From NCBI RefSeq assembly GCF_051014685.1, contig NC_135058.1:3510811-3574810 (forward strand): a stretch of DNA of 64,000 bases, given 5' to 3'. Below the pieces are notes generated by a model. It saw only the letters and a list, made by a program, of their open reading frames with translations, did no database searches and was not told the DNA's origin. The translations under genes were made by a program, and so were the position numbers. This DNA comes from Ptiloglossa arizonensis. Taxonomy: Eukaryota; Arthropoda; Insecta; Hymenoptera; Colletidae. Shown here piece by piece: positions 1 to 11,290 of the stretch. How positions within the stretch are numbered: position 1 is the stretch's first letter; the number at the start of each line of letters is the position of its first letter.

Positions 1-720
1 CTGTGCATGGAAATTCGAATACGAGGGGACTCGATATAGACGATACTGAACACTTAGGGCTACAGGTTTTATTCTTGGTGGAATTGTGTTAAACTCCAGG
101 AGCAAAAACGAATCAAGAGTAATAAACTTCTTTAGAGTCGATGGACTCTGGAGTTAAGAGTACTCCGTACCTGTGCATGGAAATTCGAATACGAGGGGAC
201 TGGTTATTCCGAGTCAGTGACGTTGTTAATAGTCGTAGATACTTTTGTTCGCGATTTTCGGATCGGTAGGGTCGTAGGCGTAAGTCTGCTACAGTACGGA
301 ATATTGTACTTAATGGACATTCGGGGCTGGATATAGATCCAAAGTAGGTAATATGCAAGTTTTTGAACACGATGTAGAGAGCACTGGTCCTATCGGAGCC
401 AATACAAGGATTATACGATTTATCGGTCGAGGTACAGAGGATACGGAATACGTAAGGTCGAAAACGAACCAAGAGTAGACAACGTAGGACCTGACAGACT
501 CGATGCAAACGATACCGAACATTCAGGATCGAATACAGTTCCGAAGTAGATAATACCAAATTTGTCGGACACGATACGGAGAACACAGGACTCGGTAGAA
601 CCGGTACAAACGATACCGAACACGTAGGGTCGGACACAAGCCAGCAGATAATACCACAGTCGTCGGACACGATGTAGAGAACACAGGAGCTGTCAAACTC
701 GATACAGTCAATACCGGACT
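1..720 (+). repeat. degenerate tandem array at the left edge
   Basis: A 31-bp sequence starting CTGTGCATGGAAATTCGAAT at 1 recurs exactly at 171-201. From about 340 to 720 a weaker unit of roughly 100 bp repeats, seen in AGTAGATAATACCA (near 548 and 646) and GGACACGAT...GAGAACACAGGA. The array probably extends beyond the window. Open frames across it, including one of 240 residues on the minus strand, translate the repeat and show no domain. Confidence 0.6.
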
Positions 721-1476
721 CTCTAGACGCGATACAGTCGCAATCGTGACGGAGAAACGGCGTAGGTGTGTGCGAGCATGGCTCGTGGAAAGGGAAATAA
801 AGGGAGAAGAGTCGAGAAAAAGCACGGATAGGCACTCGGAGGAAAGGGAAAAAAATGTTTCATCGTGGATCGCAGTCAACATCGAAGAAAAACCTGGGCT
901 AATTTGCTCAACGGAGAATGTGTGTTTTTTTTTCTTTTTTCTCGTCGAGGTAACGTTCAACCACACGCGGTGAATCGCTGGCAAACATCGATCGATTCGA
1001 ACGGGAACGAGCGATTCGCTCTCCCGGTTCTCCAGACGTGTATTCGTCGAATTATTCTTATTCGAGAGTTTGCGAAACCATTTCGTCGGGAAGCAGTCAA
1101 GGAATGTTGACGCAATCGGGAGCTGCCCGAACGAATTCTTCGCGTCGAAGTCGATGAATCTTTTTTAAAAGGGGGAATCGAAAAATGAACGGACACGCGG
1201 AAAACTGGCACAGAAAACGAGGGGGAAACCTATCGATGATCGACGACGGTAAATGAATCATGTTCCTTCGAAAACGGAGAAAAATACGCGTATTATTTAC
1301 GGGACGACCCGATACTAAAGCGTCGGTTACCGCTCGTTGTACCGTTTAGTATCGCGGATAAATTTCGCGCGGCTCTTGATCGTTTTAATTGGCTCGTAAG
1401 CGTTCGTATCGAATACGACGATTTTTCGATGTCTTCCGTATCTGTCTCGACGTTTCCAACCAAACTGGGTACAATT
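721..1476. other. unique non-coding stretch
   Basis: Short overlapping open frames occur here but none has a recognisable domain or a convincing splice context. A T-rich tract lies near 926-942. I see no gene. Confidence 0.5.
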
Positions 1477-2135
1477 ATAGCAATTACGGAATATTTACCG
1501 TCAGGTTTTACGGTTCTATCGTGTCCCTTGCTACATTTCGCTATATGGAGATTAGCAATCCGTTTAATACTGACCGTGACAGGTGATATTCTCCGATGAT
1601 TACTCAATTCGCTACGAAGAGACTCGCGATACCAAATATTCCTAAATAACAAAGTTTCACGTCGAAAGGATCGATCGTAGAACCTAGGTTGACTCTCGTT
1701 CCCTTCGATGACCGCTACAAGTTCTCGAAATCTTAGACTCCTCTCTTTACCACTCTGTTCGATACCTCCGCTTCGATGGACACCGACACTGCTCACAGAG
1801 ACTCTATATTGATTCTAGCAATTACGAAATATTTACCGTCAGGCCTGACGTTTTTATCTTGTTCTTTGCTACATTTCACTATATGGAAATTAGCAATCCG
1901 TTCAATACTGACCGTGACGGGTGATATTCTCCGGTAATTACTCACTTCGCTGCGAAGAGACTCGCGATACCAAATATTCCTAAATAACAAAGTTTCACGT
2001 CGAAAGGATCGATCGTAGAACCTAGGTTGACTTTCGTTCCCTTCGATGACCATTGCAAGTTCCCGAAATCTTAGACTCCTCTCTTTACCACTCTGTTCGA
2101 TACCTCTGCTTCGATGGACACCGACACCGTTCGCA
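1477..2135 (+). repeat. 338-bp tandem duplication
   Basis: The block starting near ATAGCAATTACGGAATATTT at 1477 repeats with a 338-bp offset from about 1815. The copies share long exact stretches, for example the segment around AACAAAGTTTCACGTCGAAA, and differ by scattered point changes. Two copies are visible, the second ending near 2135. Minus-strand open frames in both copies are near-identical translations of the repeat and show no domain. Confidence 0.85.
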
Positions 2136-2892
2136 AATACCGAAACACCGTGTTCCTCCGTCGAATTGATCCCCCGTCTGTAAATATTAAAAATGCGGGT
2201 GGGCCCGAGTCGTCGGCGTATCGCGCGCCATAATTCATTTCGGGAGGGGGCTAGGTCCCCGATTGTCGCGAAAGTCGCGAAAAACGCAGATAACGAGGAT
2301 TCAACGAGCGTGCTCGGTATTCGGGGGTGTGCGAGAGGAGAGCGGTCGCTCGAAACTTTCAGAGTCGATCGTTTTCGAGCGTGTCGTGTCCATGATATTT
2401 ACGCCGTTGCAATATCGTAAACGGGACGTACGGCGGATGGGGGTGAGTGGGTATGGGGGGGGGGGGGGGGGACAGAATGTTATTGCCGAGCCCCGGCGAT
2501 AGTAAATCCATTCGTTCGGCAATATCGCGACCGGACCACGCCCGTTTCGCGCCCGTTTACGATTTTAATTTTCCCCGTGGCGCGCAAGATGACCGTGGAT
2601 TCATAAATCGAAAGGAGATCGCCGAATCGGGAATTTACGCTCGTTTAATTCACAGCGTGATGCATGGTCGCACGCTCGTCGTTGCTTATCCGAGTCTTAC
2701 CGACACGGATGTTGAAGGGGTGCGGGTGGTTATTTTCCAGTCGGGGTTGGCTCGCCGGGAACGTGGCAAAACGAATAAAACGGAACGCCACGCGTTCGAT
2801 TTCTGTCAATGAGATTTAATTGTTGCACGTCGTTCCGTCGAAACTGCTTTATAAAAAAATACAAAAATATCCTGCGCAATGCAATCGTTTAC

Positions 2893-2981
2893 TCCTCTCT
2901 CTCTCTCTCTCTATCTGTCTCTTTCTCGCTCACCATCTCTCTTTCTCTCTCACTCTCTTTATCTCTCTTTCTCTCTCTCTC
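2893..2981. repeat. (CT)n microsatellite
   Basis: An imperfect CT dinucleotide tract with CTTT and CACT interruptions. Open frames over it encode only Ser-Leu or Arg-Glu runs. Confidence 0.85.
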
Positions 2982-3425
2982 GATCGTGCACTTCCGTCGC
3001 GGACAGGGTGTGCGAAACGTTTTTCGTCGAAAAAAGAAAAAGTAGTAATTAAAAACCGTGTGTTTCAATTTATACAAAATCTACAAATGTTATTCGCTAA
3101 ATACTTTATACTTTCATCGAAGAGTGACCCCGTACCCTCCCGTTAGGGTCGTTATCGGAATATACACGTGCGTCGAGATGAATGGATCGAGGGAGTTTAG
3201 GCGTGGTGGGGGCAAGGGAATACGAAATTCCAATTCGAAGAGAAACCGGACGATCGAGGCCGAGCGGGGGAGGATTTTCTTGTCCAGACAACGAAGGTTC
3301 GAAGGGGGTAGATCCTGGACGGTCGAGACGCGAGCACGCCGGAAGTGAATCGTCGAACGACCACTGTTCCCGTGGAACGTTCTCGAGGGCGACGCGTAGA
3401 TTGCTGGAAGAACGCAGGTAGCTGG

Positions 3426-3482
3426 GGGTGGTGGTGGTGGTAGTAGCGGTGGTGGTGGTGTTGGTGGTGTCGGTGGTGGTGG
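3426..3482. repeat. (GGT)n microsatellite
   Basis: A trinucleotide GGT tract with AGT and GTC interruptions, just after AACGCAGGTAGCTGG. Confidence 0.85.
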
Positions 3483-5681
3483 TCTCTCGAAAACGTCGTT
3501 GGCGTGGTTCGTTTGTGGCCCGCTGATCTCCGTTGTTCTTCCCCCGAGTCTCTCTCGCTCTGTGTTTGTTCAGCGGAACATGCGGAAACTGTGGCCGTTG
3601 ACGGGTGGCGGGTTCGTTTTTTCTCGTTTTCTTCTCTTCTTTTTTTCTTTTCTTTTCCATTCTTCGACGGAAGACGGGGGGTTGGTGCGTCCCCCAGACC
3701 CGCTCGAAGAACCGTAGAGGGGTCAGGGCCTCTTCGTGAACCGACAATCGGTGATTACAGCCAAGATGTGCGTTGGTGATCGGTGAGCAAATTTCCTTCT
3801 AATTATCCGCGGATACCCGGTGTCTTTTACCACCAGCCTGAAAAGAATTTTTCGTGCGTTAATCGCGGAGGGATGGGCACTGTCTCTCCGCCGGACGATG
3901 GTCCCGGGTGCTTTTGTTTACGGCTCTTTGTCCCCCAGAATCCGGCCGGCGGGTGGATTGTTGTTTTTAATTATTTTGTAACCCGCGTCCCCTTTAATCA
4001 AACGCACGGAAACAGTATCCGCGACACGGTGGGAGGGGAGGGATTGTTTGTTGCGTCGCGTCCTCCCAATTGTTCGTTCTCGAAAAGCGATTTTTTCGCG
4101 TTACTTCGCGAGACGATTCCGTCAACGGAGCGGTTTGGTACATTCCAATGAAAGTGGATCGATTTTTTCGACCGGTATTTCCTTCGAGATTCGAGTCTCT
4201 AAGGCGTTCCACCGAAGGGGACAAACTTTGGAAACGTTACGGGATTTTCGATCGAACTCTTTACGCGCTGCAACGTCGAAATTGTAATCATTTTCCGTAA
4301 ACGGTGTTCTTCGACGCGAGGTGCTCGAAAGTCGATCGATCGATAAAATTGAAATTCGAATACGATACGGTAAAAGTGTTCGACCCAAGTACGAGTCGGT
4401 CGAAAATTTTCGATCCTTTTTCTATTTAACGATTCGAGGCGAACCGTTTCGACGAATCGATGTAATTTTTCTTTCAATTTTTTCGCCGCTCGGACGAGGA
4501 TTTCATCGGCCCCCGCCGATGCCGCGCGCACTGTTTAATTGGTATTTAAACTGCAGGCGGTAAATTTAGACGCTTGACGTTTATTTATTCCCCGTGAAGA
4601 GGTATCCCATTTAACGATTTCGCGCGACTAATTTTCCGGTATTTCAGCGTTCGAGTGATTCGGAGCAAAAAGTTATTAGCATACATTAACGGTCATCGAT
4701 ATTGATGCAATTGGCCTGCGAATCTATATCCTCGGGACGAAATATTTTATTCCAAGTTTTTCACCGCGGGCCGCGGTAAATCCAACGGTAAACACACGCC
4801 GATCGGGAGCTCCTCGATCGCTTTCGCGGATCGTGAAATTTATTTCGAGTTAAACGCGTCCCGGCGAATACCGATCTTACGGACGCGTTTGAAGCAACGA
4901 GTTTCATAATGTACATCGATTCCCGCGATTTACGATATCTTTTACGCGGCTCTTTGAAATTCAGTTATTCCCACAGCTGTTACGCGATCGTCGTAAATCT
5001 GGATTCAAGCGTTGCGTAACGCGACCCACGATTTTGAAAGTGACCCGAGAAGTCGATACTGTCTTTGCCGCGTTCTTGCAACGTAGATCCGTGCAACGTT
5101 GGGGGAGAAATTCGATCTTTCGTTATCGGTGAACAAATTTTCAACAACAGAGGACAGAGTGGAAAAATCACGAACGTTTGAAATTCTACGAGCAAAGCGA
5201 TAACGAATTTCCGATAAATTTGTCAACGGACGCGATCCACCGAGAAACGAAGAAATTCGACCAACTTTGGGTAAACAAAACCACGTGACCGTGAAAGAAT
5301 CGAAGCTGAACGATTACTGTACACGCGCGTGTAGTAATATTGTAACTTTCTTTCAAAGATTAACTTTTGCAACACTTTGTCGAATCTTCTCGCGTTTCGA
5401 CTCGCGAATCGTATCTACGATACGCTCCTGGCCAGTGACGCGGCGGACCAATGACGTTCTCTTGCGATCACGTGGTTGTGTTTACGCGAGGTTCTTCTTT
5501 CGGTCGAACGCGGTACGGTGGCCCGAATTGTCGAATTCGCGTACAGCAGCGAAACAAAATTAAAAAGAAATCGATCGTCGTTCAGGTTATGAAACACCTC
5601 TCGAGTCGTACAACGATAGCGCGACAGCGAGAAAATAAATAAATTTCAGGAAAGCACGTACATACACACTTGGAATTCCAT

Positions 5682-5935
5682 CGATCACTCGTTACGCGTG
5701 CGTTCGACGTGTAAAAGTTTAATTATTCTTTCCGAAATCTTAACGTTCAATTCTTTCGCGAAAACGTTCTCAGAGTCAAAGTTTAATTACTATTTCCAAA
5801 ATCTTAACGTCCAATTCTTTCACGAAAACGTTCGACGATCACTCGTTGCACGTACGTTCGACGAGTAAAAATTTAATTACAATTTCCAAAATCTTAACGT
5901 TCGATTCTTTCGCGAAAACGTTCGACGAAGTCGTA
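5682..5935 (+). repeat. imperfect tandem repeats downstream of the glycine-rich gene
   Basis: AAATCTTAACGTTCAATTCTTTC-like blocks start at 5735, 5798 and 5888. The larger unit beginning CGATCACTCGTT recurs at about 5682 and 5834. Minus-strand ATTAAA motifs inside it (TTTAAT on plus near 5718, 5782 and 5870) are possible polyadenylation signals for the gene ending at 6120. Confidence 0.6.
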
Positions 5936-6119
5936 AGAGCTTCGTTATTATATCCAAGAAGAGAACGTCCAATCGTCTTATTTCATCAAAGCGAACGATC
6001 GCGAGCGATATTTGTATCGAAATACGCTCCGTAGTTTCTACGTAACGCGAGTAAAAGTTTGATCGCACCCGCGACGAACAATTTATCGAGCGAGAAACGA
6101 AACGCGATCGAAACACGGT

Positions 6120-7228
6120 TTACTCACCACCACCGCCGCCGCCGCTCCATCCACCGCCGCCGCCGCCGCTCCATCCGCCGCCCCCGAGTTTCCATCCTCC
6201 ACCGCCGCCGCTCGGCCATCCACCCCCACCGCCTCCCGACCATCCGCCGCCGCCGCCGCTGGGCCAGCCACCACCGCCACCGCCCACGCTGATCACCTTG
6301 ATGATTTTTCCGCCACCGCCGCCGCCGCCGTTCCAGCCTCCACCGCCGCCGCCGTTCCAGCCCCCGCCGCCCCCGCCGAGTTTCCAACCGCCTCCACCGC
6401 CGCCGCCGGACCAGCCGCCACCGCCGCCGCCGCCGTTCCAACCGCTGCTTATGTAACCGGCTGCAAGGCAAAACAAGAGTTCTCGCGTCTTCGATTCTCT
6501 CGAGTTGGGCGCGCGGAACCGGTGTTCCGTCTACTTTCGAGCGGAGTACCCTCGGGGCCCGTCTCGCGACCGATTCGACTCGACTCGTCTCGACGCGACT
6601 CGATCCAACCTCTCGAGAACGTTCGCGGAAACTGGCTAACCGTGTTTTTTGCTCCACCGAGGCGAACCCACCGACGAACGAGAAATCTCGACCCAAACGG
6701 CAACGATCGTTACTCGATACTTGTAACGCGACGTTTCTTTTCACGAGTCGAGAACACGCGTACGTTGGTCCCGTTCTCGAGCAAACGAAACTGCTCGGTT
6801 TCCCGCGCGAAATACAATCTTCACCGCGCGTCGATTCATTCCGCGGTAACTCGAAAATCGACGATAAAAACGCGTCCGAGACTCTTTACCGAGCGTTACT
6901 CGACCCGCACTTCAAGCTTCGTCCAACGTCTACGTCCGCGGACGAAAATCACAAACACCGAAACGTTACATCTCGCGTGTCCCCCGTTGACGCGTGAATG
7001 GTAACTCTGTACTCACCATAGGTGGTGGCTACGAGCGCCAAGAGGACCGTAATCGCGAACACCTGGAACCGAAAATAACGCGTGAATGAAAGATACAACG
7101 AGATCCTGTGATCCAGTGCGTACGGTAGACACGGGTACCAAATGGCGAGCGCAGAGCGCGGTACTCGTCGGTTTCGTGTACCCGTCGCACGGTTCGCGGG
7201 AGCGGCTCGTACCACCACGTACCTTCAT
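6120..7228 (-). CDS. secreted glycine/tryptophan-rich structural protein, three coding exons
   Basis: Coding exons on the minus strand are 7228-7223, 7062-7017 and 6460-6120. The introns (7222-7063 and 7016-6461) begin GTACGT and GTGAGT and end CAG, and the phases match: 6 nt, then 46 nt, then a split GCC codon. The start gives MKVFAITVLLALVATTYA, a classic signal peptide with predicted cleavage after TYA. An in-frame ATG at 7249 would add seven residues, but it lies only about 18 nt below the TATA box, so 7228 is preferred. The predicted mature chain is 112 residues with about 73 Gly and 11 Trp. Runs of 4-7 Gly are separated by WN, WS, WKL or WPS, and one non-repetitive block, KIIKVISV, lies at residues 69-76. 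There is no Cys. Such chains are known from insect cuticle, silk-like and adhesive secretions; the exact role here is unknown. The TAA stop (6122-6120) overlaps a donor consensus, so a further exon is possible. Confidence 0.8.
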
Positions 7229-7266
7229 GTTGAGGTGTTTGATGCCCATCGTCGGGACCGGTGCCT

Positions 7267-7274
7267 CTTTTATA
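7267..7274 (-). promoter_or_regulatory. TATA box of the glycine/tryptophan-rich gene
   Basis: TATAAAAG reads on the minus strand, 39 nt upstream of the preferred ATG at 7228. Counting about 31 nt from the box puts transcription start near 7243, inside a CATCA initiator-like sequence. That leaves a very short 5' leader and makes the upstream ATG at 7249 unlikely to be in the mRNA. A TATA-driven promoter with a tiny first exon is common in highly expressed insect cuticle and secretory genes. This is a motif and spacing argument; no expression data are available. Confidence 0.65.
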
Positions 7275-7650
7275 GCACTTGCCTTTCTTCGCGGATCCCC
7301 GCCCTTACGCCCCCCTTTGGTTACCCGGTTCGTCTTCTGGCGTTCGTAACACCTAACTTTCGTGCCCACCACCGGTCGTCTCGACGAAAATCCCCCACTG
7401 TCCCCCCTCTCACCGTTCCTCGGTCTGCACCTCCAACTAGCCGCCCCCCACCCCCGTTCCTCTCGTTCCTCTTCGAGGGGTCTCTCTCCGGCGCGCAACG
7501 ATGTAACAATCCGACGCCGAGCGGCGTAATCGCGGCGGACGATCGTGAATCCTCGCGGAGACCGGCGTCTGGGTTACAGGGTCGTGTACGGGATACCAAC
7601 CGGTGTGTCGGGGACCTCGCGAGCGCAATAACGCACCTTGGTGCGAGACA

Positions 7651-7669
7651 GAGAGAGAGAGAGAGAGAG
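7651..7669. promoter_or_regulatory. (GA)n tract upstream of the glycine-rich gene
   Basis: An uninterrupted GA dinucleotide run lies about 380 bp upstream of the TATA box at 7267-7274. In insects such runs can bind GAGA factor and keep promoters open. It may equally be a simple microsatellite, since other CT/GA tracts occur at 2893-2981 and 12411-12481 with no gene beside them. Confidence 0.3.
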
Positions 7670-10179
7670 TAGTTGTGCTCGCTCGCGTTGATTGTTTGTC
7701 AAAAACGGGGGGCCCCGCTCTGTGGAAATTCGCCGACCTCGTTGCCCGAAGGAAGCAGCAACGATGATTCATTAGGATGGTAATCTCTCTCTCGATGCTC
7801 GGAGAATGTTTACCCGCTGGTAGATGGCCGACAGGGATTCCGTTTGGAAGGAGGTCGGGGCGCTTCGTTCGCCAGACGCGAAGTTTTGCGCGCGCCACGA
7901 GATTATTGCCTCGCGCGGGAAACCGCGCGTAGGCGGAGATCTCTCGAACGTCTCGGGGCGCGGGGATTTTGTGCAATTTCGTGGAAAAGCGTATCGAGGC
8001 CCTGGGAACCCAGGGACCGTTTCGACTGCGAAACGATCCACCACGGAACTTGAACCAACCGCGACGGTGAATCGAGTTTACCGAGATACGTCGTACCGAA
8101 AATTTCTATCTTCCGTGGGACTTTTTCAGACCGCGATAACAACGATCACGGGGGTCCGTGTATCTTCTTGTGTTCGTGCGCAAGAGGAATCATCGATGGG
8201 AAAGCGAGGAACGAACGTACGAAGGAAGGGGGATGATGGAAGAAAATAAGGACGATGGAATTGTATTTCGAAAAGTTAAGTAACGTAGGAGAGCACGTTG
8301 CTTGAAATAATGTTTCGGATAACGGTGTTTCAAAACAGCCCGGGCACGCCGAGTGCGCGGCTAAAGTGCTGTCGAAACCTAACGTCGATTACAAATTTTA
8401 GGAACACTGCTTTTCATCCGTTACGCTACCGTGTAGCTCAGGGGGAGGCGAGAACGTGTACCAACGCGGTCGAATATTTGTTTCGTTCTGGATCAACCGT
8501 CGACAACGACGGACCTTTACCGAGTAATATATTCGTGCACAAATGTGTAACAAATGGAACGCAACGTGGTTGAATCGATGAACGAAATAGGGACCAAGAG
8601 CACGATTCACGGAAATGGTGGAAAAATTATTTTCATGTTTTCCACGAGAGACCGATTCCACGATTTCTTGCTAGAAAATCACTAACGACCCGATCGTCTT
8701 TGTTAATTAGAAACTCGGTGTCCTTTCTCTACTCGGATATTGCGGACACACGGTCTTTTAGAAACCCTCAATTTTGTTGCAAACTTTCCAATACACGGAC
8801 TGTTTCGAAAAAATGTCGACACTCGTACGGAACTGACTCGTTTTTTTTTTCTTTTTCGAGAAACGGAAGAAGAATCTCCGCTCGTTTATCAATATTGTCG
8901 ACGCGTTCGTGAAATCGTCTCTGGACGATCTACGGAGCCCGGAGGCAGGTTTCTTTCGGTATTGTTCGGTCTATGAATTTTTTCGAGATTTTGCACGCGA
9001 CGTGGCTTGAAAAAAAAAATATTGTAAAATGTGTACGTTGCGTTCAACTCGAATTTATTCGATCCACGAACAACGAATATAAATAACTTTCTACCGGTCG
9101 ACAACGTATAAGTTTTGACTATTGGTGGCAACGTTCGGATAATTATTCGTGGGAATTATAGAGGATAGATTCGTTACTCGTTCTTGTGTACTTCTCGAAA
9201 GTATTTATCTATCGATGTATTCTCAAAGTACCCTGTGTACGCGAAAATTCGTAATACGACTGTTTATTTTAAATCCACGGACTAATATCGCGAAAAATCT
9301 TACCGAATCAACGTTTCTCGCGATCATAATTCGTTACGAGACAAACACTCGCCGGAGACACGATTCCCCGAACCTTCGTTTCGCACAGGTGATAGTAAGT
9401 TATAATGATCCTACTAAACGGAGCTTTCTCTTCACTTTCGTTGCAGACATCGGCAGTTTCCACGAGTAATTCGTTAAACGAGCCATTCGCGATACAGATA
9501 GGAAAATATTCGATTTGAATCGAAAGAACGAAACGGACCTTTGCAATTTTTAACGAGCCCCTCCGAAGTGCGATCGTTTCTCATTAATCGAAAGTCGAAC
9601 GAGGTTTCGTTTCAATGTTTCGGTTACTTCGCGTTTAAGTAACTCTCGACGTTCTGCACTTTCTCCGATGTAACGTTCTTCGCGATTAAACAACGCCTTT
9701 CGCGAAGCAATTGAACTCAAATATCGAGTAATTTGCTTACTCGGTTCTTTCTTTGTTCAAACGGAACACACGGGTAATATTTCTCGGATAATCCGTTGTT
9801 GCAAGTATGACACAAGTACGAGCGCGGAAAGAAACGGGATTGTAAAAAATTAAGGACAAGAAACTCACGAGAATTGCACAAAGCGTGCAATGTAAAAGAA
9901 AGAAACCGGAAACGTAAAGTAAGACTAATCCTCCGTTAATTGAACGACCGAAAAACTTCGAGAACCGTAGCTCGAAACTTGTTTAGAAATATCGGACGTA
10001 CGTTGAAACAACGATCGCGGTTTCGAGAATTTTGCGTTACGTTTACAAAATAATTCCTTCCCTCGAAATAACAACGCGTACGCGAATCTCTCGTTTGATA
10101 GATCGAGTGATTCGAAAACTCGCAATCGTATTGTAAACAATTGACGATTCGTCGCTGTCCTCGCGGATACAACGCGTAA
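7670..10179. other. unique non-coding stretch
   Basis: No gene is recognised. Several open frames of 70-180 residues lie in the GC-rich part (7700-8250) on both strands and overlap each other without domains. Beyond 8300 the sequence is AT-rich with no coding signal. Confidence 0.45.
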
Positions 10180-10259
10180 AAATTATTTTTGAAATAATTC
10201 GAAATTATTTTTGAAATAATTCGAAATTATTTTTGAAACAATTCGAAATTATTTTTGAA
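10180..10259. repeat. 22-bp tandem repeat, about 3.6 copies
   Basis: Units starting AAATTATTTTTGAA occur at 10180, 10202, 10224 and 10246. Each unit is itself nearly palindromic around GAAATAATTC. Confidence 0.85.
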
Positions 10260-10789
10260 TTACGTCGGCGCGTTATTCGTCCCCATCGATGTATTCGTTC
10301 CTCGAAAAAAGTATTATCGAACCGGGTACCGAAAATAGCAAATCAATAATTAAAAAAAAAGAAAAAAAAAATGTCTACGACGGACTTCTTTTTATCATTG
10401 CCTCGATAACTGTGCACGCGTCGTCCTCGAATTCCAGGCGGGATCTGTTTTGTCCACATCCATAAAATCACACGTTGCATTAATAAACATTGCGCGACTG
10501 CTTTGGAATTCCGAACATCGATCCTCCGGGACTACCCAATTTTGTTCGTGTCATTTTTTTTCTCTCTCTTCTTTTTTCGCTATTTCCCTCTTTTTTTTTT
10601 ATAAATGTATACATTGCGCACGCGGATTGTAATTGTTGCGCAATCGTTGCTCGTACGTCGGATTACGACAGGTGTTGTTGCTGGATACGCAAAACGCGAT
10701 CAGAGGAGAAGCAAAAGCAATTGTTACGGTAGAGAGATTTTTCTTCGCGAATCATGCCGCTTAATTAAGCGAGTTCGCGCGGCTTATTA
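10260..10789. other. non-coding, T/A tracts
   Basis: AT-rich sequence with A8-9 and T9-10 runs near 10350, 10557 and 10590. No gene is visible. Confidence 0.5.
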
Positions 10790-11290
10790 GATAAATATCT
10801 CGTCGGTCCGTTTCTAGCGACACAGTCGTTGATACAATGGGTGTACGTTCTTAAAGTTCGTCCAATTTGTTTTTTTTTTTTAATTATATTTTTTTTATCA
10901 CTCTTGTTCTCCAGGTACAAATACACTCGTACCTTTTTTCGGGTTATCGCCCGAACATCTCCCGAGCTATTTCGAGCGATGGGACCGACCCAATGACACA
11001 ATCGTTGATACAATAGACATTCATTCTTAGAGATATTCCCGCGTTTTTTATTTTTTTTTTTTGTTTTCGCTTCGCCGATATTACGATCCTTAACTGCGTT
11101 GCTTGCACATCGTTCGGCCGTCTAGGTATAAAAACACCAACTTGTACGTTTTTCTCGAATTACTGAATGAATATCTCACTGACCCATTTCTAACGATGGG
11201 ACCGACCCAATGACACGGTCGTTGATACAATAGGTATTCAATCTTGGAGTTTTTCCCGCGTGTTTTTATTTTTTATTTTCGCCCCCGCCG
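10790..11290 (+). repeat. degenerate tandem repeat of roughly 175-220 bp, three copies
   Basis: TCGTTGATACAAT.GG starts near 10826, 11002 and 11219. Each time it is followed by a CATTCTTA-like word, a long T tract, and later GATGGGACCGACCCAATGACAC. Confidence 0.7.

Larger units (their letters stand above)
2136..5681. other. unique, partly GC-rich non-coding stretch with simple tracts
   Basis: It contains a 17-base G run (2455-2471), a CT-rich microsatellite (2893-2981) and a GGT tract (3426-3482). Several overlapping open frames, the longest being 213 residues on the minus strand at 3747-3106, follow local GC content and have no recognised domain. Some of it may be regulatory or exonic, but the sequence alone does not show that. 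Confidence 0.45.

Noticed and set aside
3106..3747. 213-residue minus-strand frame
   Set aside because: Thr run from the GGT microsatellite, basic low-complexity composition, no domain and no splice or promoter support.
3761..3782. CCAAGATGTGC start-like context between an ACAG and a GGTGAGC donor
   Set aside because: It would be a five-codon coding exon with no downstream partner found. Such matches are expected by chance.
6124..6744. Arg-rich 206-residue frame overlapping the Gly/Trp exon on the same strand
   Set aside because: It is the neighbouring reading frame of the GGN repeats and of intron sequence. It lacks the signal peptide and splice phase that support the chosen frame.
8431..8450. 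GTAGCTCAGGGG, similar to a tRNA A-box
   Set aside because: No B-box (GGTTCGANNCC) at the right distance and no cloverleaf pairing.
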